Below are positions 47,257 to 56,696 of a stretch of DNA of 63,459 bases, one piece after another. The notes beneath the pieces are model-generated. The model was given only the letters and a program-made list of their open reading frames with translations. It was not told where the DNA came from and made no database searches. Positions within the stretch are counted from its first letter, which is position 1; every line of letters begins with the position of its first letter. This DNA is from an uncultured Collinsella sp. Its GTDB lineage: Bacteria > Actinomycetota > Coriobacteriia > Coriobacteriales > Coriobacteriaceae. The DNA lies in NCBI GenBank assembly GCA_947001705.1, contig CAMQHT010000008.1, positions 1 through 63,459 of the forward strand. Direction: 5' to 3'. The translations under genes were made by a program, and so were the position numbers.

Positions 47257-47769
47257 ATGGGTTTCTTTTCTCGCCTGATGGGCGGTTCAGATGAGCAGAA
47301 GACTGCAGCTTCCGAGTTCGAAATCCTCGCTCCCGTTTCCGGCGAGCTTGTTCATCTAGAAAATACCAATGACCCCGCTTTTAGCAGCCGCGCCGTGGGC
47401 GATGGCGTTGCCGTGGTTCCCCAAGAGGGAACGGTGTGCGCTCCTGTTTCCGGCACCGTCGCGGCGTTGTTTCCGACTGAGCACGCGCTGGGCATCATGT
47501 CCGACGACAGCTCTGCTCAGGTGATGCTGCATATCGGAATCGACACTGTTAAACTTGAGGGCAAGGGCTTCCATGCGCTTGTTGCCCAGGGTGACCATGT
47601 CGACGCGGGCCAGCCCCTCGTCGAGGTCGATTTCGACGCGGTCCGCGCCGCCGGCTTCGATCCCACGGTCTTCGTTATCGTGTGCGAGCGTTCGGAGAAC
47701 TCGACTCTTCGTGAGCACGCTTCCGGCCCTGTTGCTGTTAAAGAGCCTGTCGTCTGGCTTTCCGAGTAA
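47257..47769 (+). CDS. crr: PTS glucose-type EIIA protein
   Basis: This encodes 170 residues. ATG 47257 is preceded by GAAGGGAC; two earlier in-frame ATGs fall in or near the leader hairpin. The EIIA-Glc fold is clear: ILAPVSGELVHLENTNDPAFSS, CAPVSGTVAALFPTEHALGI and the phosphorylated His 92 in MLHIGIDTVKLEGKGFH. It passes phosphate from HPr to EIIB domains. It can serve the EIICB gene two positions downstream and possibly MurP at 17 kb, since both lack EIIA. First gene of the operon. Confidence 0.93.
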   Translation: MGFFSRLMGGSDEQKTAASEFEILAPVSGELVHLENTNDPAFSSRAVGDGVAVVPQEGTVCAPVSGTVAALFPTEHALGIMSDDSSAQVMLHIGIDTVKLEGKGFHALVAQGDHVDAGQPLVEVDFDAVRAAGFDPTVFVIVCERSENSTLREHASGPVAVKEPVVWLSE

Positions 47770-47787
47770 ATTCTTGTGGTGGGTACC

Positions 47788-48642
47788 GTGGTTATCAAGC
47801 GAGTTTTCAACAACAACGTCGCAATGGTCACTTCGGACGATGGCTCTGAGCTCATCGTCATCGGTCGAGGCCTCTGCTTTGGCCGTCATGCCGGCGATGC
47901 CATCGACGAGGCATCGGTCGAAAAGACCTACGCGTTGCAGGAGGGAACTTCTCAGGATTCGCGTACGATTGACCGCTTGGCACATCTTTTAGAGTCCATC
48001 CCCACCGTCAACCTCGTGATTTCCGAGGACATCGTTCAGATGCTTCGTCGAGAGCTCAATGTTGATATCAATGACAAGATTCTCATCGCTCTCGCAGATC
48101 ATATAAGCCTCGCCCTTGATCGCGAGCGCAAGGGCATTCCGTGCGAGAACCCGTTGCTGCTCGAGATCCAGCAGTTCTATCGCAAGGAGTACGCGCTCGC
48201 GGGCCGTGCCCTTCAGATTATCAAGGACTACCTGGGCATCGAGATGAGCGAGGAGGAGCAGGGCTTCATCACCTTGCATATCGTCAACGCCACCATGCCG
48301 CAGCGCTCTGACCGTCTGATTGTTTCGGTCCAGCTTGTTCGCGACGTGCTCGCGATTGTTTCCGAGCACTATGCCACGACCCTTGACGTCACCTCGTTGC
48401 CTTACGAGCGTTTCGTTCGCCATCTGCAGTTTTTTGCGCAGCGAGCGCTCGATCCCGCGGCGGGGCAGGTCAATGGCGACGCGCTGTTCCGTATCGATGA
48501 AACGGCGTATCCGAGGGCGTTCTCGTGTGCGGAGTCAATTGCCGACCACTTAGCGTCTACCTATAACGTTGTCGTTACCGATGCCGAGAAGAGTTATCTC
48601 GCATATCACATTGTTAACCTGCTTGGAGAACCTGGTCTCTAG
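47788..48642 (+). CDS. BglG/LicT-family transcriptional antiterminator
   Basis: This encodes 284 residues. GTG 47788 gives the usual family start MVIKRVFNNNVAMV with GGTGGG just before it. Residues 1-55 are the CAT RNA-binding domain. Two PTS regulation domains follow, each with conserved His (DRLAHLLES, ALADHISLAL; SEHYATTL, AYHIVNLLGE) that are phosphorylated by PTS proteins. The protein stabilises an antiterminator hairpin in the leader RNA when substrate is present. A fitting pair of competing hairpins lies before the EIIA gene. Confidence 0.92.
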   Translation: MVIKRVFNNNVAMVTSDDGSELIVIGRGLCFGRHAGDAIDEASVEKTYALQEGTSQDSRTIDRLAHLLESIPTVNLVISEDIVQMLRRELNVDINDKILIALADHISLALDRERKGIPCENPLLLEIQQFYRKEYALAGRALQIIKDYLGIEMSEEEQGFITLHIVNATMPQRSDRLIVSVQLVRDVLAIVSEHYATTLDVTSLPYERFVRHLQFFAQRALDPAAGQVNGDALFRIDETAYPRAFSCAESIADHLASTYNVVVTDAEKSYLAYHIVNLLGEPGL

Positions 48643-48741
48643 GCATAACGTGCCCACACATCGATTGATATAAGGCAAGGCTCACGGTCTTGTCTAGGGC
48701 ACACCTATCTCAATTTGCGGAAAAGGAAGGGGAGTACCGCT

Positions 48742-50358
48742 ATGACCGCAAAAAAGAAGTTCAATTTCAAAGCGCCGTTGGAGGTGTTCGCGAAGTCGAT
48801 CGTTCAGCCGATGATGTATCTCTCGGTTGCCGGCATCCTGCTCATCGTGGGCATCATTCTGACCAACAAGACCATCTGCGCTGTGGTCCCCGTACTGGGC
48901 TCCGGTCCGTTCCAGCTTGTGGGCGCCGTTGTCTATCAGTCGCTGATGTTTATCATCAACAACCTCTCGATTCTGTTCTGCGTGGGCATCGCCGGCGCCA
49001 TGGCAAAGAAGAACAAGGGCCATGCTTCGCTGATCGTCCTGATGTCGTTCTTCCTGTTCCTTCAGGCCAATAACATCGTGCTCAACGCCACCGGCTCTCT
49101 TGCCGAAGCGAGCGGCATGCTCGGCCTTACCGGAACCGGCCAGAGCACCGTTATGGGCATTCAGGTGCTCGATACCGGCGTGTTTGGCGGCATCATTCTT
49201 GGTTGCATCACCGGTGCCGTGTTCAACAAGTACTCGAACAAGCAGTTCCCCATTGCCCTTTCGATGTTCTCGGGTGTTCGCTTTCCGTTCCTGATCATGA
49301 TCATCATTTCCTGGATCATGGGCGCGGGCTTCTGCATCGTTTGGCCTCCGGTTCAGGGTGCCATCTCCTCCGTTGCCGGCATCATTAAGGAATCGGGCAA
49401 CATTGGTCTGTTTATCTACGGCATGCTCAACAAGCTGCTCGTTCCCACCGGTCTGCACCACCTCATCTACACCCCGTTCCAGTTCTCCGATGTGGGTGGC
49501 ACCCTGACGCTGGGTGATCAGGTTATCGCCGGCGCCTATCCCATCCGTGTCGCCGAGATGGCAATGACGGGCCAGCCCTTCTCTGATAGCACCTACTTCA
49601 ACAGCTACACCTTCAACAACCTGTGGCCCTACATCGGTATCGGTCTCGCCTTTATCTTCACCGCTTACAAGGGGAACAAGGATAAGACCAAGGCCGTTAT
49701 CATCCCGCTGATCATCACCGCCGTGCTCTCCTGTGTCACCGAGCCCATGGACTTCCTCTTTGTCTTTGCCGCTCCCGTGCTCTTTGTCGTTCACTCGGTT
49801 CTTTCCGGTATCTTCCTGGTCCTGCTCAAGGTCCTCTCCGTGCCCGCTTCGACGGCAGGCGGCATCATCAACATCGTGGTTTCCAACCTGGTTCTTGGTG
49901 TCGATAAGACCAACTGGCCGATGATGCTCGTGCTCGGAGTCGTCAACGCCGCGCTGTACTTCTTCCTCTTCACCTTCCTTATTAAGAAGCTCAACCTCCA
50001 CACGCCTGGTCGCGAGGAGGAGTCCGAGCTCGCCGAGTCCGTTGCCGAGGGCGAGGCCGCCGCGTCTGTCGCGGTGAAGCAGGGCGCTGTTGCCGCAGCT
50101 CCCGCAGAGGGCGTCGATGCAGGTATTGCCGACCTGGTCGCAGGTCTTGGCGGCAAGGACAACATCGAGGAGCTCGAGAACTGCTTTACGCGTCTTCGCG
50201 TGAACGTTAAGAACCCGGACCTCATCGATGAGAACCTCATCAACCACGTGCCCAACAGCGGCATCAACCGCAACGGCAGCAATATCCAGATCATCTTTGG
50301 CATGAAGGTCGCCGAGATGCGCGACAAGGTCGAAAACGCAATTGAGAAGGAGCAGTAA
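48742..50358 (+). CDS. PTS EIICB component, alpha-glucoside/maltose type
   Basis: This encodes 538 residues. ATG 48742 follows AAGGAAGGGGAG. The N-terminal EIIC has about ten membrane segments with family motifs GAMAKKNKGHASL, VPTGLHHLIYTPFQ and TEPMDFLFVFAAP. A Glu/Ala-rich linker leads to a C-terminal EIIB with phospho-cysteine in LENCFTRLRVNV. The sequence class matches glucose/alpha-glucoside EIICB proteins such as GlvC and MalX. The next gene is a 6-phospho-alpha-glucosidase, so the imported sugar is probably maltose or a related alpha-glucoside. EIIA is supplied by the first gene of the operon. Confidence 0.9.
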   Translation: MTAKKKFNFKAPLEVFAKSIVQPMMYLSVAGILLIVGIILTNKTICAVVPVLGSGPFQLVGAVVYQSLMFIINNLSILFCVGIAGAMAKKNKGHASLIVLMSFFLFLQANNIVLNATGSLAEASGMLGLTGTGQSTVMGIQVLDTGVFGGIILGCITGAVFNKYSNKQFPIALSMFSGVRFPFLIMIIISWIMGAGFCIVWPPVQGAISSVAGIIKESGNIGLFIYGMLNKLLVPTGLHHLIYTPFQFSDVGGTLTLGDQVIAGAYPIRVAEMAMTGQPFSDSTYFNSYTFNNLWPYIGIGLAFIFTAYKGNKDKTKAVIIPLIITAVLSCVTEPMDFLFVFAAPVLFVVHSVLSGIFLVLLKVLSVPASTAGGIINIVVSNLVLGVDKTNWPMMLVLGVVNAALYFFLFTFLIKKLNLHTPGREEESELAESVAEGEAAASVAVKQGAVAAAPAEGVDAGIADLVAGLGGKDNIEELENCFTRLRVNVKNPDLIDENLINHVPNSGINRNGSNIQIIFGMKVAEMRDKVENAIEKEQ

Positions 50359-50361
50359 ACA

Positions 50362-51744
50362 ATGATCATTACTCTGTGTGGTGGCGGATCCACCTTTACC
50401 CCCGGCATCGTCAAGTCCATTGCCCTGCGCAAGGACGAACTCGACGTTGACGAGATTCGTCTGTACGACATCAACGAGGAGCGCCAGCGCAAGATCGGCG
50501 TGCTCGTGGACTGGATTCTGCACGAGGACCTCGGCCTGGACATCAAGCTCACGGTGACCACCGACAAGGAGACGGCTTTTACCGACGCGAGCTTCGTGTT
50601 TGCCCAGATGCGCGTGGGCGGCTACGCCATGCGCGAGCAGGACGAGAAGATTCCGCTGCGCCATGGCTGCGTGGGCCAGGAGACCTGCGGTTGCGGCGGC
50701 CTTGCCTACGGCATGCGCACCATCTTCCCCATGGTCGAGCTGATCGATGACGTCGAGAAGTACGCCAAGAAGGACTACTGGATTCTCAACTACTCCAACC
50801 CTGCTGCCATCGTCTCCGAGGGCTGCCGTGTGCTGCGTCCCAACGCTCGCATCATCAACATCTGCGACATGCCGATCGCGATCATCGACGTGGTTTGCGC
50901 CGCACTCGATATCGACAAGAAGGATGTCGAGTACGATTACTTTGGCCTCAACCACTTTGGCTGGTTCACCTCGATCCGCCACAAGGGCGAGGAGGTGCTC
51001 CCGCAGCTGCGCGAGTACATCAAGGAGCACGAGATTCTGCTGCCCGATTCGTACCTCAAGGGCATGGGCTCGCTGATGTCCAAGAAGCCCGAGGAGGCCA
51101 CTGACGAGCACCCCGAGCAGAACCGCCACACCAAGGGCAGCTGGTACTACGTCTGGAAGGGCGAGTACGAGATCATGGAGTGCTTCCCGGAGTACCTGCC
51201 CAACACGTACCTGAACTACTACCTGCAGCAGAAGGAGTTCGTCGAGCATTCCAACCCCGAGCGCACTCGTGCAAACGAGGTTGAGGAGACGCGCGAGAAG
51301 AACCTCTTTGACGGCATCGACCATTACGAGAAGACGGGCGAGATCGACGAGAGCACGTTCTATGCGGGCAGCCACGGCGACTGGATTGCCGACCTGGCCA
51401 TCGCTCTGAAGAACGATACCAAGCAGCGTTTCCTGGTCATTTGCGAGAACAAGGGCGCTATCCCCAACATGCCCTACGACGCCATGGTCGAGCTGCCTGC
51501 CTACATTGGCAAGAACGGCCCCGAGGTCATCAGCCGCGACAACATTCCGCTGTTCCAGCAGGGTCTTATGATGCAGCAGCTGAACTCCGAGAAGCTCGTG
51601 GTCGAGGCTACGATCGAGGGTTCGTACGAGAAGGCGCTCAAGGCCTTTACGCTCAACAAGACCGTGCCTTCGATGAAGGTTGCCAAGGAAGTCCTCGACG
51701 ACATGATCGAGGCTAACAAGGGTTACTGGCCCGAGCTTAAGTAA
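50362..51744 (+). CDS. 6-phospho-alpha-glucosidase, glycoside hydrolase family 4
   Basis: This encodes 460 residues. GH4 enzymes use NAD+ and a divalent metal and cleave by an oxidation-elimination route. The NAD-binding start is CGGGSTFTPGIV. The signature CDMP (168-171, in NICDMPIAI) is the one found in 6-phospho-alpha-glucosidases; beta-specific members have CNVP. The metal ligands lie in the GLNHFGW region (His) and at this Cys. It hydrolyses phosphorylated maltose-like sugars to glucose 6-phosphate and glucose in the cytoplasm. It starts 3 bases after the EIICB stop, with GAGAAGGAG before it. Confidence 0.94.
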   Translation: MIITLCGGGSTFTPGIVKSIALRKDELDVDEIRLYDINEERQRKIGVLVDWILHEDLGLDIKLTVTTDKETAFTDASFVFAQMRVGGYAMREQDEKIPLRHGCVGQETCGCGGLAYGMRTIFPMVELIDDVEKYAKKDYWILNYSNPAAIVSEGCRVLRPNARIINICDMPIAIIDVVCAALDIDKKDVEYDYFGLNHFGWFTSIRHKGEEVLPQLREYIKEHEILLPDSYLKGMGSLMSKKPEEATDEHPEQNRHTKGSWYYVWKGEYEIMECFPEYLPNTYLNYYLQQKEFVEHSNPERTRANEVEETREKNLFDGIDHYEKTGEIDESTFYAGSHGDWIADLAIALKNDTKQRFLVICENKGAIPNMPYDAMVELPAYIGKNGPEVISRDNIPLFQQGLMMQQLNSEKLVVEATIEGSYEKALKAFTLNKTVPSMKVAKEVLDDMIEANKGYWPELK

Positions 51745-51777
51745 AAGCAACAGGGTCGCTGGCCGCATACCTGGAGC

Positions 51778-51813
51778 AATGCCCCGTCCACGTGATTGCG
51801 TGGGCGGGGCATT
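51778..51813 (+). terminator. Terminator of the PTS operon
   Basis: AATGCCCCGTCCACG pairs with CGTGGGCGGGGCATT, with one mismatch: a 15-position stem with a 6-base loop and a weak T-run. Confidence 0.8.
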
Positions 51814-51816
51814 GTC

Positions 51817-51840
51817 ATTTGGTAACGCGTTTTACCAAAT
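51817..51840. promoter_or_regulatory. Palindromic operator candidate before the hydrogenase operon
   Basis: ATTTGGTAA and TTACCAAAT are perfect 9-bp arms 6 bases apart, 160 bases before the first gene. Two more hairpins follow in the leader (GACCTAA/TTAGGTC at 51916-51936; GCCCGG/CCGGGC near 51960-51980). It looks like a dimeric repressor site; the regulator is not identified. Confidence 0.5.
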
Positions 51841-52000
51841 ATGGCATTTATCTGCGGTAATGTTCTATTTCACCGCCGAGGGTGACATTTCATACCGCCT
51901 GCCGAACTGCATGGAGACCTAACAACTTTTTAGGTCAGTGTTGTGCGTGTAGCAACTTCGCCCGGCCTCGCCTCCGGGCTGCCATGTGAGAGGGGATCTT

Positions 52001-53833
52001 ATGGCTCGACTGCACGTAATGGAACGCAGCCACGCTCAGGCCGTCATGGACGACCTGCACGATGCGCTCGGACGCCGTCTGGCGGTGAGTTCGCTCGCCC
52101 CGTGCCCCGTTGAGTTTACGGCAGCGCTCGTCAATCTGTGCTCCACCCAGAGCTGCGGCAAGTGCACGCCCTGCCGCGTGGGCCTGAGCGCGCTGAGCGA
52201 CCTGCTCGCCGATGTGCTCGAGGGCCGCGCCGACGAGTCCGCGCTCAACTTGATTGAGCGCACCGCCCGCACCATCTACCTTTCGAGCGACTGCGCCATC
52301 GGCTACGAAGCTGGCGCCATGGCACTCACGGCCATTCGCGGCTTCCGCGACGATTTTGAGCATCACATCCGCGAGCACTCCTGCGGCTTTGACCGCGAGG
52401 CCCGCGTCCCGTGCGTTTCGGGCTGCCCGGCGCACGTCGACATTCCCGGGTACATTTCGCTGGTCGAGGCCGGCCGCTATGCCGACGCCGTCAAGGTCAT
52501 CCGCAAGAACAATCCGCTGCCGCTCGTCTGCGGCCTGGTGTGCGAGCATCCCTGCGAGATGCACTGCCGCCGTGGCATGGTCGACGACCCCATGAACATC
52601 CTCGCCCTCAAGCGTTTTGCCGTCGAGCACAGTGACCTCAACGACCACAAGCCGCATGTAGTGGACAACACCGGCAAGCGCGTCGCCGTGATCGGCGGCG
52701 GCCCGGCCGGCCTTTCCTGCGCCTACTACCTGGCCGTGATGGGCCATAAGGTGACCATCTTTGAGCAGCGCCACCACCTGGGCGGCATGCTGCGCTATGG
52801 CATCCCCAGCTATCGTCTGCCGCGCGAGCGCCTGCAGGCCGAGATCGACTGGATCTTGAGCGCCGGCATCGACGTTGAGCTCGATCACTCCGTCAACGGC
52901 GAGGAACTTGCCCGCCTGCGCGACGAGTTCGATGCCGTCTACCTGGCCATTGGCGCCCACAGCGATAAGAAGCTCGGCCTTCCGGGCGAGGAAGCGCTCG
53001 GCGTGGAGTCGGCCGTCAAGATGCTGCGCGCCATCGGCGACGACGAGCTGCCCGACCTGAGCGGCCAGCGCGTGTGCGTCATCGGCGGCGGCAACGTGGC
53101 CATGGACGTGGCGCGCTCCGCCGTGCGCTGCCGTGCCGAAAAGGTGAGCATCGTCTACCGCCGTCGCATCTGCGACATGACGGCCCAGGACGCCGAGATC
53201 GCCGGCGCCCAGGCCGAGGGCTGCGAGGTGCTGGAGTTGACCGCCCCGCTCGCTATCGAGACGGGCGAGGAAGGTCGCGTGAGTGGCCTGCGCGTGCAGC
53301 CGCAGATTATCGGCGAGCCCCGTCGTGGGCGTCCGGCCCCGCGTGCCGCCGCCACGCCCGAGCGCGTCATTCCCTGCGAGCGCGTGTTTGTGGCCATTGG
53401 CCAGGACATCGATTCCAGGCCGTTTGAGGACATGGGCATCGCTTGTAAGTGGGGCTGCGTGGTCACCGATTCGGATGGCGCCGTGCCCAACTTCGATGGC
53501 CTCTTTAGCGGCGGTGACTGCCAGACCGGTCCCGCCACCGTCATCCGTGCCATCAACGCCGGCCGCGTGGCTTCGGCAAATATCGACCGCTACCTGGGCT
53601 TTGACCACAAGATCAAGCTCGAGGTCGAGCTGCCGACCGTCCAGTTTAAGGGCAAGCATGAGTGCGGCCGCTGCGAGCTGGGCGAGCGCGAGGCCGGCGA
53701 GCGTATTCACGATTGGGATCTGGTCGAGCAGGGTCTCACCGAGCAGGAGGCGCGCCAGGAGGCGAGCCGCTGCCTGCGTTGCGATCACTTTGGCTTTGGC
53801 GCGTTCCGCGGAGGGAGGAACCTGGAATGGTAG
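52001..53833 (+). CDS. GltD-like flavin oxidoreductase with NuoF-type iron-sulfur motif, hydrogenase partner
   Basis: This encodes 610 residues. ATG 52001 follows AGAGGGGA. Residues 40-110 match the end of NuoF/HydB subunits: SCGKCTPCRVG at 51-61 and a fourth Cys at 98 bind a 4Fe-4S cluster, but the FMN/NADH part of NuoF is absent. From residue 120 it is GltD-like: cysteines in VPCVSGCPAHVDIPGY and CGLVCEHPCEMHCRRG, FAD site VAVIGGGPAGLSCAYYL, NAD(P) site VCVIGGGNVAMDVARSA, and the C-terminal Cys-rich end. It likely moves electrons between NAD(P)H and the hydrogenase encoded next. The two genes overlap by 7 bases. Confidence 0.88.
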   Translation: MARLHVMERSHAQAVMDDLHDALGRRLAVSSLAPCPVEFTAALVNLCSTQSCGKCTPCRVGLSALSDLLADVLEGRADESALNLIERTARTIYLSSDCAIGYEAGAMALTAIRGFRDDFEHHIREHSCGFDREARVPCVSGCPAHVDIPGYISLVEAGRYADAVKVIRKNNPLPLVCGLVCEHPCEMHCRRGMVDDPMNILALKRFAVEHSDLNDHKPHVVDNTGKRVAVIGGGPAGLSCAYYLAVMGHKVTIFEQRHHLGGMLRYGIPSYRLPRERLQAEIDWILSAGIDVELDHSVNGEELARLRDEFDAVYLAIGAHSDKKLGLPGEEALGVESAVKMLRAIGDDELPDLSGQRVCVIGGGNVAMDVARSAVRCRAEKVSIVYRRRICDMTAQDAEIAGAQAEGCEVLELTAPLAIETGEEGRVSGLRVQPQIIGEPRRGRPAPRAAATPERVIPCERVFVAIGQDIDSRPFEDMGIACKWGCVVTDSDGAVPNFDGLFSGGDCQTGPATVIRAINAGRVASANIDRYLGFDHKIKLEVELPTVQFKGKHECGRCELGEREAGERIHDWDLVEQGLTEQEARQEASRCLRCDHFGFGAFRGGRNLEW

Positions 53834-55638
53834 AGCCCAACAACACCACCGTCAGCGACAACACCGAAAACGGAGCGCATAACATGGTCAAGCTCACTAT
53901 CGATAATTGCGAGGTCGTGGTTCCCGAGCACACCACGATCCTGGATGCGGCCAAGTCCGTCAGCATCCAGATTCCCACCCTGTGCTACCTGCGCGATCTA
54001 AACGAGATCGGCGGCTGCCGCGTATGCGTGGTCGAGGTTGAGGGCTGCGACCAGCTGGTTGCCGCCTGCAACAACTACGTGCTCGACGGCATGGTGGTCC
54101 ACACCAACAGCCCCAAGGCCCGCGAGGCGCGTCGCACCAACGTGCAGCTGCTGCTGTCCCAGCACGACTCGCGCTGTACGAGCTGCGTGCGCAGTGGTAA
54201 CTGCAACCTGCAGACCATCGCCAACGACCTGGGTATCTTCTATCTGCCGTACGAGCAGCACCTGGCGCGCGAGGGCTGGGACTTCGATTTCCCCATCATC
54301 CGCGATAACGACAAGTGCATCAAATGCATGCGCTGCATCAAGGTGTGCGAGAGCGTGCAGGGCTTAGGGATTTGGGACCTGACCAACCGCGCCACGCATA
54401 CCGCCGTGGGCACCCGCGGGCGTGCGCCGATCGGCAAGACCGATTGCGTCGCGTGCGGTCAGTGCATCACGCATTGCCCGACGGGCGCCCTGCGCGAGCG
54501 TGACGATACCGAGACCGTGTTCGACGCCATCGCCGATCCCGACAAGATCGTACTGGTGCAGATTGCGCCGGCCGTGCGTAGCGCCTGGGGCGAGGAGCTC
54601 GGCATTCCGCGCGAGGAGGCCACCGTTGAGCGCCTGGCTTGCGCCCTGCGCCGCGTTGGCTTTGAGTACGTGTTCGACACCGATTTCTCGGCCGACCTCA
54701 CCATTATGGAGGGGGGCTCCGAACTGCTCGAGCGCCTAGGGAAGGCCGTCAAGGGCGAGGGCGACACCCACGGCTGGCCCATGTTCACGAGCTGCTGCCC
54801 GGGCTGGGTACGCTTTGTGAAGGCACGTTACCCCGAGTTTGTCGACAGCCTGTCCACGTCAAAGTCGCCGCAGCAGATGTTCGGCGCCATCGCCAAGACC
54901 TACTACGCCAAGGTGCTGGGCGTGGAGCCCGAGCGTCTGTTCGTGGTGTCCGTTATGCCGTGCACGGCCAAGAAGGCCGAGCGTGCGCTGCCGAGCATGA
55001 TGGGCGAGGGCGGCGCGCCCGACGTGGACGTTGCACTGACGGTGCGCGAGATGGTGCGCATGATCCGCGCGAGCCACGTGAGCGTGGACACGCTTACCGA
55101 GGAGCCGCTTGATACGCCGCTGGGCTTTGGCACGGGCGCGGGTGTGATCTTTGGCGCCACGGGCGGCGTGATGGAGGCCGCCGTGCGCTCGGCCTATTAC
55201 CTGGTGACGGGCAAGAACCCCGACGCCGACTTCTTCACCGACGTGCGCGGTCTGGACGGCTGGAAGGAAGCAGTGGCCGATATCGAGGGCACCAGGGTGC
55301 GCGTCGCCGTGGCGCACGGACTGGGCAATGCCGCCCGCCTGCTCGACGCGATTCGCGACGGTTGCGTGAGCTATGACTTTGTCGAGGTCATGGCATGTCC
55401 TGGCGGCTGCGTCGGTGGCGGCGGTCAGCCCATCCACGACGGCTGCGAGCTGGCAGCTGAGCGCGGCCAGGTGCTGTGGGGCCTGGATGCCGCTGCGGAC
55501 ATTCGCTTCTCGCACGAGAATCCCGATGTCCAGGCGTGCTACCGCGAGTTCTTGGGCGAGCCACTCTCGCCGCTGGCCGAGGAGCTGCTGCACACCGACC
55601 ATCACGCATGGACGATGCCTAACGAAGGGACGTGCTAA
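53827..55638 (+). CDS. [FeFe] hydrogenase, glutamate-synthase-linked (group A2) type
   Basis: This encodes 603 residues. ATG 53827 lies in the end of the previous gene with GGAGGGAGG before it; a second ATG at 53884 (start of the 2Fe-2S domain) is also possible. Domains in order: 2Fe-2S ferredoxin (IGGCRVCVVEV), a His-Cys3 cluster (HDSRCTSCVRSGNC), two 4Fe-4S clusters (CIKCMRCIKVCE, CVACGQCITHCPTG), then the H-cluster domain with TSCCPGW, MPCTAKKAE and VMACPGGCVGGGGQP. All H-cluster cysteines are present, so it should be active. The GltD-like partner gene is the mark of group A2. Maturation genes hydE, F and G are not in the window. Confidence 0.93.
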   Translation: MVEPNNTTVSDNTENGAHNMVKLTIDNCEVVVPEHTTILDAAKSVSIQIPTLCYLRDLNEIGGCRVCVVEVEGCDQLVAACNNYVLDGMVVHTNSPKAREARRTNVQLLLSQHDSRCTSCVRSGNCNLQTIANDLGIFYLPYEQHLAREGWDFDFPIIRDNDKCIKCMRCIKVCESVQGLGIWDLTNRATHTAVGTRGRAPIGKTDCVACGQCITHCPTGALRERDDTETVFDAIADPDKIVLVQIAPAVRSAWGEELGIPREEATVERLACALRRVGFEYVFDTDFSADLTIMEGGSELLERLGKAVKGEGDTHGWPMFTSCCPGWVRFVKARYPEFVDSLSTSKSPQQMFGAIAKTYYAKVLGVEPERLFVVSVMPCTAKKAERALPSMMGEGGAPDVDVALTVREMVRMIRASHVSVDTLTEEPLDTPLGFGTGAGVIFGATGGVMEAAVRSAYYLVTGKNPDADFFTDVRGLDGWKEAVADIEGTRVRVAVAHGLGNAARLLDAIRDGCVSYDFVEVMACPGGCVGGGGQPIHDGCELAAERGQVLWGLDAAADIRFSHENPDVQACYREFLGEPLSPLAEELLHTDHHAWTMPNEGTC

Positions 55639-55640
55639 CG

Positions 55641-56693
55641 ATGCGCGCGTTTACTGTTGAGATGACGCGCCGGGGGTTTGCCTCGGCGCTTGCCGCGGGT
55701 GCGTTGTCGCTTGCGCTGGTTGGCTGTGGTGGCGGGTCTGCCGGTGCCGGGTCCGCCGCGGGCTCGGCTGCCGGCGGGGCTGCGGGCGCCGCGGGGCCGG
55801 TCGAGGTGCACGTCGCCTCGCTCAAGGGCCCGACGTCGATCGGTCTGGTGAGGTTTATGGACCAGGCGGCGAGCGGCGAGACGGATAACGAGTTCGACTT
55901 TGCGATCAGCGCCGCAGCCGACGAGATCGTGCCCAAGGTCATTCAGGGCGATGTCGACATTGCCCTGGTGCCCGCCAACGTGGCGAGCGTGCTCTACAAC
56001 AAGACGGAGGGCGCGGTGCAGGTCATCGACATCAACACGCTGGGCGTGCTGAGCGTTGTGACGGGCGACGCGAGTGTGACCTCGTTTGGCGATCTGGCGG
56101 GCCATACCGTCTATATGACGGGCAAGGGCACCACGCCGGAGTACGTCATGAACTACCTGCTGGAGCGCGCGGGCCTGACCGGCCAGGTGACGCTCGAGTT
56201 TAAGAGCGAGCCCACCGAGGTGCTGTCGGCCCTGCTTACCGATCCGTCTGCTGTGGGCGTGCTGCCCGAGCCGTTCAAGACCGCCGCCATCGCCAAGAGC
56301 GAAGGCAAGCTGTCGGCTCCGGTAAGTCTGACCGATGTGTGGGATGAGCTGGCAGGTGACACGGGTTCGCGCCTGCTGACGGGCGTGACCGTGGTGCGCC
56401 GCACGTTTGCCGAGGAACATCCCGAGGCCGTGGCGGAATTCCTGAGCTGCCACGCGGCGAGCGTTGAGGCCGTGAACGCGTCGCCGGCGGACTGGGCCCA
56501 GGCCGTGGTCGATGCGGGCATCGTGGATAACGCCGCGATTGCCGAAAAGGCGATTCCCGGGTGCATGCTCGTGTGCCAGACGGGGAAGGACATGAAGGCG
56601 GCGCTCGGTGGGTACCTGCAGGTGCTGGCCGATGCGGACGCGAGCGCCGTGGGCGGCAAGCTCCCGGCTGATGATTTTTACTACATGGAGTAG
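55641..56693 (+). CDS. ABC transporter substrate-binding lipoprotein with Tat-type signal
   Basis: This encodes 350 residues, starting 2 bases after the hydrogenase stop. The signal MTRRGFASALAAGALSLALVGC combines a twin-arginine motif with a lipobox (LVGC), so it should be exported folded and lipid-anchored. A Gly/Ala/Ser linker follows. The mature part fits the SsuA/NMT1-like class of periplasmic-type binding proteins (ISAAADEIVPKVIQGDVDIALVPANVAS, FGDLAGHTVYMTGKGTTPEYVM). That class binds sulfonates, nitrate, bicarbonate or thiamine precursors; the ligand here cannot be inferred. The next gene is the membrane part of the same transporter. Confidence 0.85.
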   Translation: MRAFTVEMTRRGFASALAAGALSLALVGCGGGSAGAGSAAGSAAGGAAGAAGPVEVHVASLKGPTSIGLVRFMDQAASGETDNEFDFAISAAADEIVPKVIQGDVDIALVPANVASVLYNKTEGAVQVIDINTLGVLSVVTGDASVTSFGDLAGHTVYMTGKGTTPEYVMNYLLERAGLTGQVTLEFKSEPTEVLSALLTDPSAVGVLPEPFKTAAIAKSEGKLSAPVSLTDVWDELAGDTGSRLLTGVTVVRRTFAEEHPEAVAEFLSCHAASVEAVNASPADWAQAVVDAGIVDNAAIAEKAIPGCMLVCQTGKDMKAALGGYLQVLADADASAVGGKLPADDFYYME

Positions 56694-56696
56694 CCC

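Noticed and set aside
48643..48741. A second antitermination hairpin before the EIICB gene
   Set aside because: Only a 6-bp GTGCCC/GGGCAC pairing with a long loop was found and no T-run follows.
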